A stretch of DNA of 64,000 nt from Portulaca oleracea. Taxonomy: Eukaryota > Streptophyta > Magnoliopsida > Caryophyllales > Portulacaceae. Every line of letters starts with the position of its first letter. Positions within the stretch are counted from its first letter, which is position 1. The notes beneath the pieces are model-generated. The model ran no database searches, was not told the origin of the DNA, and saw only the letters and a program-made list of their open reading frames with translations. A program made the translations under genes and the position numbers. The stretch lies in contig CM055882.1 in assembly GCA_029582165.1 (NCBI GenBank), positions 23,097,367-23,161,366 of the forward strand, read 5' to 3'. Positions 54,403 through 64,000 of this stretch are shown here, one piece after another.

Positions 54403-54984
54403 GTGACTTAAGCCCTACATCACTGGCCAAATTGAGGAGAAAGCCGCATGTTATGGCCTCGCCAACCCTGTATGACTTGAGGTAAGTGTCGTCTAGCTAA
54501 AGACATTAAACTAGCACTTCTTGGGAGGCAACCCAAGCTTTTTAGTTTTAGTTTTAGTTTTCTTTTCTTTTCATTCCTTTATTCTTTTGTAGGAGTTTAA
54601 TTTTTCTTGTTTTTTTTTTCTTTTCCCCTTCCCCAGTTTCTTTTCAGTCCTTAGTTCTTTTTTCTTTTTCTTCATCATCTTTTATGGTTTTGTTTTCTTT
54701 GTCTTAGTGTGTGATATTGAAAAAAAAAGAGAGAGTGAAGAAAATGGAGAGTTTGAGGGAACGAAAGAGTTGAATTCAAGCAAAGCAACTAGCATGGAGA
54801 GGTGAATTTAAGGGAGTTTTGGGAGTGAAAGAGGAAAAATGAGTGAATAATGTGAGTTAGTGAGATCATGAGTGAAACAAATTTGAGTGAAGAAACTTGA
54901 GTGTGTGAGTGTGTGAGGGTGAAAGTTGAGAAAAATGTATGAGTGAACGAAGAGAGGGTCGAGTAGCATCGGAATCTAAGGTCC
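54403..54984 (+). other. Element A spacer between integrase and env-like ORF
   Basis: After the integrase stop comes a CTTCTTGGGAGGCAACCC word common after Athila pol, then T-rich and GAG-rich stretches with a GTGAGTG-type simple repeat near 54,800-54,950. No gene. Confidence 0.6.
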
Positions 54985-55265
54985 CAGCGCCCACCACAAC
55001 CTGCCCATGGTCAAGACCTTAGACCATAGTGGTCGTCCCTTTCCTTCCCCTCACATTTCACACGCTCCAGCGCACGCCACGGTCGGCCAGTGGTACTGAC
55101 CACGGACCGTGGCTGGTCTTCCTCTCCCTTACATTTTTTCAGAAAATAAACCTGACGAGCAGCGTTTACCACGGTCAGTCCGTGATCTTGGCCACGGACC
55201 GTGGGATGCCTCTCCCCTGAAACCCCCAGATCCATCGCGCACCACGGTCGGCCCATGGTAGCTGG
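54985..55265. repeat. CCACGGTC/GACCGTGG palindrome cluster upstream of the A env-like ORF
   Basis: Five units about 60-80 bp apart, each containing ACCACGGTC, GACCACGGACCGTGG or CCATGGT arms: near 54,985, 55,075, 55,105, 55,165-55,200 and 55,240. Spacer DNA between units has CCTCTCCC-type stretches. The cluster lies about 420 bp before the env-like start codon, where a subgenomic promoter or splice site would be needed; that role is inference. Confidence 0.7.
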
Positions 55266-55683
55266 AAATCGCGCATAGTGAACCCTTTTCTCCCTTTTGC
55301 GCCCAAATTCCTCTTCACTTCTTCTTCTACCTCGCGAACTCCAAGCCATAACTCCCCATTCGAACTTCTCCCTCTTCCTCACCATCCGAACCGCAATCTC
55401 CATCTCCATCTCCATCCTTCTTCTTGCTCTTCACATCCCATCCAAACCCCACATTTTCCTCTCACTCGCACCTCGCACCACCCACAAACCCTAAAACCCC
55501 TGTTCGACCCACCTACCGTGTCCTTCGCGCAAACCCTAACCCTAACCCTAACCGTCCACCACCTCACCGCATTCGAACCTCACCACACTCAACACCAATT
55601 TCGAACCACATCCACCACGATCAACTTCACCTTTCACCCTCACTTTTCCAAGCCACCATTGTTGGAGGAGCTTCAAGTTTCAA

Positions 55684-56745
55684 TGGCACCCAAAAAGAGC
55701 AGAACTGATGCTGCGGGGCCAACAAACCAAGCTAATCCGAGGGAGCTAAGAGCCCAACAAGTCGTAAATCGAGCTGCAATGGAGCCAGGTGATGAACCCA
55801 CTCCCTTTCACTTTACTAATCATATGCATACTACCAACTATTTACGTTTAAAATCTCGTGGTTTTGTTGCATCTCGTTATATGGATGATGTTTTGTTACA
55901 ATCTATTGGAGTTTATGATGATGTATGTTGGTTGTTTGCTAGAGGGGGGGTGGGTGATTACTTAAACTTCAAAGAACCCTCGTATTCGAACTTCACCTTA
56001 GAGTTTCTGAGTACTCTATATACTGAAGTTCAAAATGGTCAACATTGTCAAGAGGGGTTAATTAGGTTCCGTTTGCGTGATCGTGATTACTCGTTTAATT
56101 TGCGGACCTTCCACAACATCTTCAATTTTCCTCCTCCTTTGGATGTTAGTGAGCTTCGTCTACTTCCTAGGTATAACCCGGACTCCTTCTGGGAGATGGT
56201 TTACCGGGCAACCTCACTTCAACCCTAGAAGGTCAAAAGGGATTGAAATTACAAATTCTGTGATTAGGGTAGCTCAACGCATTCTTGCTACGAGATTTTT
56301 CACGAGGGATGATAGCCTCAACATGCCAAGGATGGCAGAGTTATTTTTTCTGAAAAAGATATATAGGGGTGAGGTCATGAACCCTGGTTCTTTTCTGATT
56401 ACCCATCTTCAAGAGATCGCCAATAGGAATAAAGGGAAGATTGTTTGTGGGGGTATAATTACTAGGATTGCAAAGTCCTTAGGGGTTGTCCCAGATGAAG
56501 CCTATAGGGTCCCGAGCTCCGAGAGATTGGACCTTAGTGCTTTGACTACCATACTTTTCGTTGTCTCTCGAGGGGGTAGTTTCTACTGGAGGTACCCCAA
56601 TCAACGACTCCTGCGGTTGCCCAATTTAGCCCAAACCACAATCCAAAACAGAGCCAACTTTTTCTTCGAACCCTACAAAGAAGCCAACCCTGCCCCCCAT
56701 GACCCTCCAGAGGACGAGCATGAACCCGAACATGAACAACCCTAA
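55684..56745 (+). pseudogene. Env-like third ORF of element A (Athila ORF1-type family), frameshifted
   Basis: Starts at ATG 55684 with a basic MAPKKSRTD. The conserved region includes YMDDVLLQSIGVYDDVCW and GLIRFRLRDRDYSFNLRTFH, matching the B protein in order. A frameshift near 56,200 moves the frame to the one with NPRRSKGIEI, RILATRFFTR and ITRIAKSLGVVP. The Pro/Glu-rich end stops at 56745. The open frame extends upstream to 55278 with a Pro/Ser/His-rich stretch; I do not include it because it is low-complexity and contains a CCCTAA repeat, and the B protein has no counterpart. Membrane segments are not apparent. Function unknown. Confidence 0.8.
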
Positions 56746-58797
56746 CTTCCCCCATCCTCATCCGACCCTTCCTCATCTCACACCTTTGATATGGGCGGTT
56801 TCTCTAGTGCACTTGTGAGATTCAAGACGAGCAAACCTTCCTTAGGGAGTATGTCCAATCGGAGCATGCTGAGCTCCGGGGCATGATTGCGTCGTAAAAT
56901 CAACATTTGACACATATGAGCGAGTGCCTTTATGCGATGCGTGGTTGGTTTGAGACCCATGGAGCCCATATCCCTTCCCTCTATCCTCCACCTTCTCCTG
57001 AGGAGTAGTTCTTGATCATTGACCTTCCCCCCCCCCCATGGTGTATATCTTCTTTGCATTGGGGACAACGCTATGTCTTAGCATGGAGGGGTGGGTTTAT
57101 GTGATTTGATTGAATTGGTTGCCCATATTTTGACTGATGTTTGATGGTAGCTTTTGGAAAATGACTTCTCTGCATACATTTAGACATATTGTGCATTTCA
57201 CTCATGGCAAGTAGTTGCATTTTAGTCTCTAGAAGAGTCTTTCCTTTCCTTTGTTTTTCTTTCATTTTGTATAAGTAATCTCAATTGCGTATAGGTTGTA
57301 TGTAGTTTAGTTTCTTTAGAAAAAAAAAGGAAAAAAAAGGAAAATGAAAAAAAAATGAAATTTTTTTTAGAATAGCTTTAGTTTAGGTCAGGTAATCCCC
57401 CGATGATGATTGTAACCTAAGTAGTGTTTCTTGTGGCTTAGTTTAGTCAGTGCATAGCCCAATTGTGATTCAAATTTTTGAAAAGAGTTTTCGAAAATTT
57501 CTTGATTTGGAGTTGCATTTTGATAGTGAAAATCGATTACCCTTCTTGACCCTATGAAGTGAGTTTTACATATGAACGATTATGTTCTTCGATTGGTTGT
57601 TCAGCACAAACCCGTGAGACCACTAAGCCAAAACGACTAATTATTTTTATCAGTCTCATATTTCCTTGTGTGACTCTACCTTAGTTGCAATCTCTAGAAC
57701 TTGCTTTTCATCTCTTTGAAACTGCATTTTGCATTATGCATTGACAACATAATTGAGGCATTCACTTATACTTATTGTAGCTACATAGCCAGATAGCCAC
57801 CCGAATCACGAAATTTTCCGCCTTTAACCCTTCCTTTAGCCTTTGATTACTCCCTTCTTTTTGAATAAACCAAAATTATAAGCCTTGGCCGGTTACATTA
57901 TCTTCCTACCCTAAAAGCCACAACTTGCAGTATGTTGAGTGTAATTAGTGGGGTTACTTGTGATACAATTGTGGATCGAATTGTTGGGAATGTCGTGAAT
58001 AGGAAGTGATGGGTTGTTCCCACTTATGTAGCTTCAATATGGTTTGATTATGCTAGTGAAATCTGTCGAGTTTTGTACATGAACTTTGCTTGCCAATCAT
58101 ACGCTTCGAAAAAAATAATAAAAGAAGAAAGAAAGCAAAATCCAAAAAAGAAAAAAAAAGAAAAAAAAGGAGTAAGGATTAATAAGATTGCACGAATTTG
58201 GTGAAGTATAACTCCAAGCTTGGCTTTGAGCTCCACTTATTCAAATGCCTTTCGTCCCTTACCCTTAACCTTAGCCCCATTGCAACCCTTTCACAGACCT
58301 CTTGATTGTCATTTGCATTTTGCATATAGCGGCGGTGGAGAATTGAGACGTTTAGCAAGCATATGGTAGATTGTCTCTTAGGTTAGAGTATTGAGAGGAC
58401 CATCATTATATCAATCTACAAACACATGAGAGGAGTGTTTCCATATTCCCAAGAGTGAGGATCGCTCTCAACCGTCTTATTTTCATACTCATACATATGT
58501 TTTCTTGCTAAGTTGGTGACTGAGGAGTGATTGATTTGATCTTGATCATATAATTCCCCTAAATCTCTTTCGAAAACTTCCCTCTTTCTTGTTCAAAAAT
58601 GTTTTTAATCGCTTTAGGGTTGTGTTTGGTTAGGCCTAGTTGCTTGAAAAGTTCAGCTAACGCTTACTTGAGGGGATTTGTACATAGAATAGTTGAGTTT
58701 CTTTCGTTTCGTTTTCTTCTGTTTTTGAGTCCCTAGTCATATTTTGAGTCTATTTCTTAGTTTTGAGTCTAGTACATGTTTGGGGACTAGCAAGGTT
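56746..58797 (+). other. 3' UTR of element A with internal polypurine tract
   Basis: Noncoding. The internal tract TTAGCATGGAGGGGT at 57078-57092 is identical over 15 bases to the terminal one (58798-58812). Blocks such as TACATAGCCA and GCCTTGGCC match the 3' UTR of B and the D segment at 905-2170. Homopolymer A runs lie near 57,320-57,360 and 58,110-58,170. Confidence 0.75.
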
Positions 58798-58813
58798 TTA
58801 GCATGGAGGGGTT
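58798..58813 (+). other. Terminal polypurine tract of element A
   Basis: TTAGCATGGAGGGGT directly before the 3' LTR start TGATAAG at 58814. Confidence 0.85.
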
Positions 58814-59526
58814 TGATAAGTGCATTATTTGCACTTATTTCTATGTGTTTTAGGAGCATTATCAAGGTATATTTAGGCCGAAAATGTTTGTAATCTCCCC
58901 CATTTCTCTATTTACGCTTGGTCTTTGCGTTTTTGGTGTTGATTTGTAGATTCAGGGGCAAAAAGCTGACATTAGGAGAAAATTTGACAAGACCAAGGGC
59001 ACCATGGGCATCAACCACTGTTGATCAACCCGTGCAAGAAATTCCAGCAGGAGAAAATTTGACAAGACCAAGGGCACCATGGGCTGCTGACTTCTCGCTT
59101 TGGCGATTATTTTTTGGCAGACAAAAGGGGAGGAGGAAATATGCGTCGTTCATCAGTCATTTCCCAGTAGAAAAGAGTTAGCTTCTGGAGTAATTCATCA
59201 CCAAAACACCTCCTTCGAGATTCACGAGGATCGAGATTCGAGATGAAGCGTGCAACACTCGCGAAGAAATGACTCGATGGAATTCGTCTCAGAGTTTTCT
59301 TTATTCTTTTCGCGTTTCTTTCTTAGTTTCTAGAATTGATTATGATGTTTAAAATGTATTTCCTGTTTTCAATAACTATTAGTGAGTAGAATTCCGCAAA
59401 GAAAATATCAAGAACCCGACTGGCTTAGCAATTTGGTAGAGGGCTTGTTCATTATGTTACTAGGCTAAGTCCTTGTGGATCGACCTTGACAAGCTACAAA
59501 AGTACCTGTGCGCTTGCGGCCCTGTC
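58814..59526 (+). repeat. 3' LTR of element A
   Basis: 713 bp from TGATAAGTGC to CTGTCA. It contains a direct duplication of about 35 bp starting GGAGAAAATTTGACAAG (near 58,976 and 59,050) that is absent from the 5' LTR, and lacks about 500 bp present there. Confidence 0.9.
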
Positions 59527-59531
59527 AGGCC

Positions 59532-59835
59532 ACAAAAAAAGATATTCAACGCGCCATTTGTTTTCATTGATTTTTGAATTTCTCGAGTGAATGATAATCT
59601 TTCTATTAGTTTCGAGGTATCTCCTATTCAACCATGAGGTAAAATCTCCTTTTCAACAATTTTCCAAAGATAGTAGTCTTGATTTATGGTGAATATATGT
59701 AAGAGATTCTCTTACATTGGTTGAAGTTGATTGTTTAGGGTTTATGGTGAATATATGCAAGTAGACCTACTGTGATAGCAATTGTAAGCGTGTGCGGAAA
59801 GTGAGGGACCTAAATATACACTTACGAACACACCC
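59532..59835. other. Intergenic DNA right of element A
   Basis: AT-rich. A GTTTATGGTGAATATATG-like word is repeated at about 59,685 and 59,740. No gene seen. Confidence 0.55.
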
Positions 59836-59861
59836 ACACACACACAGGTGTATATATATAT

Positions 59862-59936
<75 letters not shown>

Positions 59937-59989
59937 GATATACATATACATGTATGTAGTATGTATGTATGTATGTATGTATGTATGTA

Positions 59990-60055
<66 letters not shown>
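59836..60055. repeat. Compound microsatellite (AC)n, (TA)n, (GTAT)n
   Basis: Starts with CACACA, then a long TA run, then ATGTATGTATGT, then another long TA run that ends exactly at the terminus of element F. Confidence 0.95.
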
Positions 60056-60058
<3 letters not shown>

Positions 60059-60619
60059 AATGGATCCAGTAGTAAGGAACTTCAGGTAGGAAGGTAGGAA
60101 GAGAAGATCTCAGCCATTCATATCAAATCGGATGGACCACATTAAAACCACTAATATCTAATGAAACTACCAACACGTGTGACAATAAATTGAAAAAAAA
60201 ACTATAAATAATATTTGCATGCGGTTTATGCGGGATTTGAAGCGGCAGTTTCATTTCCTTTCCAAAAGACACTTGAGTGTCTATACAGAGCATTAACATC
60301 CTTGATTTGGAGAGATAAAGTAGAAGATATCAAAGTGTTCAGAGATTTCTAGGGTTTTTCCGCCATTTTCGTACAGGTGTTCAAGGTCACCGAAAAAATT
60401 ACAACCATAATTGTTCCCGATTCTCGACCATACAACGTAGCAAATGTTGACAACAAAGGACCCAGAGGTGAGCGATTGTGTCTCTGTGCTTGTGTTTTTA
60501 CATGTAATTGTAACATGCTCATTTTCGTTATTATTTCGATATAGAGAAGAGGCATGGAGGAAAAGGCATGTCGCTGACGAAGGGTCACACAGCAAGCAAG
60601 TACGATAACCACGGTTATA

Positions 60620-60810
60620 TTCAGTGTATGGGGCGGTAGGGGGTGGAGGGCGGGGGTTGGGGTGCGTTGGTAGGGGTGGAATGGGTGATTGTTGATAGGG
60701 GCTGGGTGTATGCTACAGGGGACATGGCATAGGGCTGTTAGGGGTCCGCGATAGTAAGCCAGGTCCGCATATGTGGCCACTGTGATTGTGAGGGTCGGGG
60801 GGAAGGGGGG
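60620..60810 (+). other. G-rich tract in element F
   Basis: Many runs of three to six G, such as GGGGCGGTAGGGGGTGGAGG, repeated over about 190 bp on the plus strand. Enough G-runs are close together for G-quadruplex formation. It lies between possible exons of the F gene. No coding signal. Confidence 0.6.
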
Positions 60811-60899
60811 GATGTGGGTGAAATGAGTATGTGGATGTGATAGGAGAATGTGTGGTCATGTGAATATGTGCATTTTCTGTATGTGGCACGTTGATCACA

Positions 60900-63700
60900 G
60901 ATAACAAAATGTGGTCAATAGCTATGTTTATAATGTAAGGCGTCGTCCTTGCCAAAAAAAAAACATGGTGGGCCATGCCCCATGCCTTGAGTGGGTTGTC
61001 ATGCAAATTCAATGCTCAAGTTCACATTCCAATGACCACAAATAACACAGTATAGTCATTATAGGGTGAGGGGGGGGATACACACTAGTGACCTTGGCCA
61101 CTGACTGTGGCACACATTGATCGACCATGGATAACATAATGTGGTCAATGTTATTATAAGATGATCTCTTGCACATTTGCTACGGGTAACATAATGTGGT
61201 CACTATTGTGGTGTACCTAGTTTGAGATATGGTACAAAAGCTCGTATGATCTTGACCAACATATATAGAGATGCGGGCCACCACAGTGGCGTGCATATAA
61301 TGTTTATATGATCATCTTTTTCTATACGCTCTTGTTGGCGTGCGCACTGCCTGACATGGGCCACGGACAGTGACCACATATAATATGTTGTGGTCAGTAG
61401 TATATACTGTTTATATTGATCATCTTTGACACATTGTCCACATAGACCACACTATGGTCAATAACGGGTTATATATGTCACCCACCTGATGCACAATATT
61501 ATATGGAGCATTCAGCCTATGACGTGGTAAAAAAGCACGTATAATCTTTGATCAAATAGGTCTAATTGTGGTCCGCTTGCTCTATTTTTCATGTTGGTTT
61601 ACATATTGACCACAGACAGCATACTGTGGTCAGTGGTGTATATTGTTCATATTGACCACAAACACCATAATGTGGACGACATTGTGGCCATATTGGCCAT
61701 CCTTATGGTACACACAATGCATAGTGTTTTTACTATGTGATATGGTGCAATAGCACGCATGATCTTGCTTTATTTTTCAGGTTGGTGCACATGCTTTACA
61801 TGGCGGCACGTTTAGTCGTAGAATTGACCGTGAAGAACTATATTTAACCCCAACTTTTATTATGATCATCAATATCGATGTATATGTTGAGTCTTTTGAA
61901 ATCAGTTTGACACGCATATCCTTGTTGGTTCACGGTACAGGTCAAAATTGCTGATGACCCCGATGAGCAAGCAGAGCAGTGTGCGGACCGCGTGTTTCCC
62001 ACAAGGATGTGACCGAGACCATTGATATACATCATCGACAACATCGGCCCCGATCATGTCACCGTCATCAAGGATTTGGGTTTCGGTGGTTTCATAAATT
62101 TAAGGATGAAGTTGCTTTCGGGTAATTTGTGCAAATGGCTAGTTGACTGTCTTGACCCCGATACCATGAAACTTGATTTAGGAAGGGGTCGGAAAATCGA
62201 GATAACAGAGGAGGACATATTCTTTACGATTGGGCTGCCGCGTGGAACGATCCCAGTAGATGAAGACGAATTGAAACGTGTGTATGATCACATATTAATA
62301 TACTGTGGTCAAACAGTGTTATTATGATATACTGTGATCAGACAAGTAGTACTTTCTATTTTTAATGCTTAGGTATCTTGGACAGATACGCATATTCCAT
62401 AATGGATGTACGGATGTTTGCCATCCGTGTTTCTTTTCTTTATGTCTGTTCAATTGATCACGAGCCTTAGTACGTGCGCCTGGAACGATCTCCGTCATGG
62501 GTGTGTCCACAATATATTAATCTGTGGTCAATCAACGAATATTTTCGTATTTTAACAATAATATATTATGAACACATATACTCATGTTTCACACATTCAC
62601 TACACTCCCAAATGGCCGAATGGTGTTCAATTTCCCAATGAACGAGCGGGATAAACACGTGGAGGTTCACCGTGTGAGTGGTCATACTTCATTAGATTGT
62701 GATCAATTGCCTCTTACACAATATCACTCATCAAAATAAAACCTACCCCAACACGACGATATACAATGCTTAGAGTGGTCATACTAACAACACACCACGA
62801 TGCGTCGTGGATGTGCAAATGCACATCCTATGTTGAATATATGTAATCAATCATCACAGCATAGATTGCCAAATCTCAACAGTAGCCGTAGAAAATGTTT
62901 GGCGCGGTCAGATTTAAAGTACCCTAAATTGCGACCGTAAATGTGGAAATGTACCCCCTACGATGAACATATGTAGTCAATCGTCAACCACTACATATCC
63001 TGATATGGAAATCATACGCTATATATGTGGTTAGATAACCATCCGCAATGGAATTGAACACAATACTATATTTTATTATTCATTTTTTTCACCGTTACAA
63101 GCATGCGAAGGTTAGCACGCACATTAACATAAACGCATCGCCCCTATTCAGGATGCTGACAACAATCACACCCCATCATGATGCGAACAATTAACGTAAA
63201 GTGCCTCAAACAACCCTCATCGAGGTAGAGATCATGCAACTACACTGCTTGCGTTGCATATACATAATCAAACACAAAAAAAATAAAATAAAATATAGGT
63301 TTAGTTCACGAGTAGTCCATGCTGATCCAAATAAATTGCACTAATGTCCACAGTGACTGTAAGCTATGTTGATCGTGGTCTGTTTAACAACACACCACAA
63401 AGACTATAGTTGATCAGTCACTTGTTCATCATTATATGCATGCGAAGTCTGGTACACAAAATGGTCTAACACTATCACCTCCAATGTACGAATGCACACA
63501 ATCTATCAACTGTGGTCAGACTCACTTATGGTGTGGCCAGATGAAAAAATGAACAAAAATGAGACCGTGTATCTACAAACATACTATCTACATTGAATAT
63601 ACATAGTCAATCATCATCCAAAAAGCATGTACACACGTATCATCAATCATTGGCCACACTGCATAAGTGGTGTGGTCAAGCTTTTTTATTCTATAAATGC
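60900..63700. repeat. Dispersed TGTGGTCA/TGACCACA motif array in element F
   Basis: Dozens of copies of TGTGGTCA, TGACCACA and variants such as ATGTGGTCAATG, TGACCATGGATAACA and CTGTGGTCAGT, on both strands, typically 20-60 bp apart, on either side of the exon at 61941-62277. A longer word ATAACATAATGTGGTCA recurs several times (near 61,130 and 61,190). The words are not in a fixed-period tandem array. Only E shares them in this window. Confidence 0.75.
61941..62277 (+). pseudogene. Conserved exon of the PMD-like/Ulp1-associated gene in element F
   Basis: Follows an acceptor CGGTACAG at 61933-61940. It matches E exon 2 from its first codon: DEQAEQ, then the DLGFGGFINLRMKLL block, LCKWLVDCLDPDTMKLDL and GLPRGTIP. 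An in-frame TGA at 62010-62012 replaces a Thr codon of E. After residue 110 the sequence no longer follows E and passes into the motif array, so the rest of the exon is lost or replaced. The Trp codon in LCKW shows that the TAG in E is a lesion. Role unknown, as for E. Confidence 0.7.
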
Positions 63701-64000
63701 CAAGTCCAATACACAAACTGACCTAAATTAAAATTGTTTTTTAACCACAATTCAACAAATGCTGATCAACAACCCACAATAAATATAGACCATAAAAAAC
63801 ACAAAATGCAAAAACCACACGCAACGTTTTGTGTATTACTTCACGCCTCACTGGTAGTGTTCAGGGCAATTCCTGTTGTCGTGGTTGGCTATTTGTTCAC
63901 AGAAATTGCATCTTCTTGCTGATGCCTTTTGTTGCACTACAATTTTGATGCCGCTCTTCTTCTGCTTTGCACGCCTCTTTGGGGTTCGACGCGGGGAGTG

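Larger units (their letters stand above)
28842..59526 (+). mobile_element. Element A: complete but decayed Athila-like Ty3/gypsy retrotransposon, target of two nested insertions
   Basis: LTRs at 28842-29732 and 58814-59526 both begin TGATAAGTGC and end with CA, and the whole is flanked by GGCCA on each side (28837-28841, 59527-59531). Inside are a tRNA-Asp-type primer site, then gag, protease, reverse transcriptase, RNase H, integrase, an env-like ORF, a long 3' UTR and a polypurine tract: the order expected of Athila. Elements B (34671-44242) and C (44806-54365) are both inserted in the integrase part. Removing them leaves an element of about 11.5 kb. Every ORF except the protease has stops or frameshifts, so A is dead. 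Confidence 0.92.
60056..64000 (+). mobile_element. Element F: second copy of the E family, right end outside the window
   Basis: The left terminus GGGAATGGATCCAGTAG at 60056 is shared with E, as are the following AAGGTAGGAAG repeats and an ACACGTGTG word. Like E it carries the PMD-like gene (only one recognisable exon, 61941-62277) and a TGTGGTCA-rich noncoding region, here much longer. The last 200 bp of the window contain nothing recognisable. The element's class (MULE-like) is inferred from the terminus and the type of gene. Confidence 0.6.

Noticed and set aside
55278..55683. N-terminal extension of the A env-like ORF
   Set aside because: Pro/Ser/His-rich low-complexity sequence without a counterpart in B; it includes (CCCTAA)3, which looks like simple sequence and not like a telomere remnant.

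Overview
This window looks like plant nuclear DNA, most likely from an angiosperm and probably a eudicot. It is rich in LTR retrotransposons whose primer sites, polypurine tracts and protein motifs are typical of plant Athila and Tat/Ogre lineages. It also holds LINE, MULE-like, CACTA and Stowaway pieces, and a spliced plant-mobile-domain pseudogene. I see no ordinary host gene, rRNA, tRNA or CRISPR array. I cannot assign a family or species. Nearly all of the 64 kb is transposable elements, many of them nested.

Layout. (1) 1-9667 is a Tat/Ogre-like LTR element (called D) that lacks only its 5' LTR at the window edge. It has no gag-pol. It carries an antisense, intron-containing plant-mobile-domain pseudogene, a captured piece of Athila 3' UTR, arrays of short palindromes and a 194-bp tandem repeat. 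(2) D sits inside E (9668-13612), the remains of a MULE-like element with a gene of the plant-mobile-domain/Ulp1-associated type on the minus strand and a noncoding array of the motif TGTGGTCA. (3) 13613-28836 is AT-rich intergenic DNA. It holds a small MULE (13817-14372), a LINE with an intact RRM-type ORF1 but almost no ORF2 (15286-17681, 16-bp target-site duplication), a foldback CACTA MITE (19798-20243, TSD TAA), a truncated RTE LINE (20617-21815) and several Stowaway-like MITEs. (4) 28842-59526 is one old Athila-like element (A) with TSD GGCCA. Its integrase gene has been hit twice: by B (34671-44242, minus strand, TSD AACAC) and by C (44806-54365, plus strand, TSD GGAGT). (5) 60056-64000 is F, a second copy of the E family. 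F and E both abut long (TA)n tracts.

How the parts relate. A has gag, protease, reverse transcriptase, RNase H, integrase and an env-like third ORF, all interrupted by stops and frameshifts. B is an Athila relative that keeps damaged gag and protease and an intact env-like ORF but has no reverse transcriptase or integrase. C has no coding capacity and consists of LTRs plus at least four tandem-repeat arrays. B, C and D could only have moved with enzymes supplied by other copies.

The least expected signal is that each element carries its own family-specific set of short quasi-palindromic motifs, in LTRs and/or noncoding internal DNA: about GAACCCAGACGGGTTC in D, AAAACCCGCCTAGGTTTT in C, RRRCGC-N5-GCGYYY in B, CCACGGTC/GACCGTGG in A and TGTGGTCA/TGACCACA in E and F. 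In E and F the motif array accompanies a transposon gene, which resembles the VANC-plus-motif anti-silencing arrangement of Arabidopsis VANDAL elements. That link is inference only. All boundaries and similarities were judged by eye.
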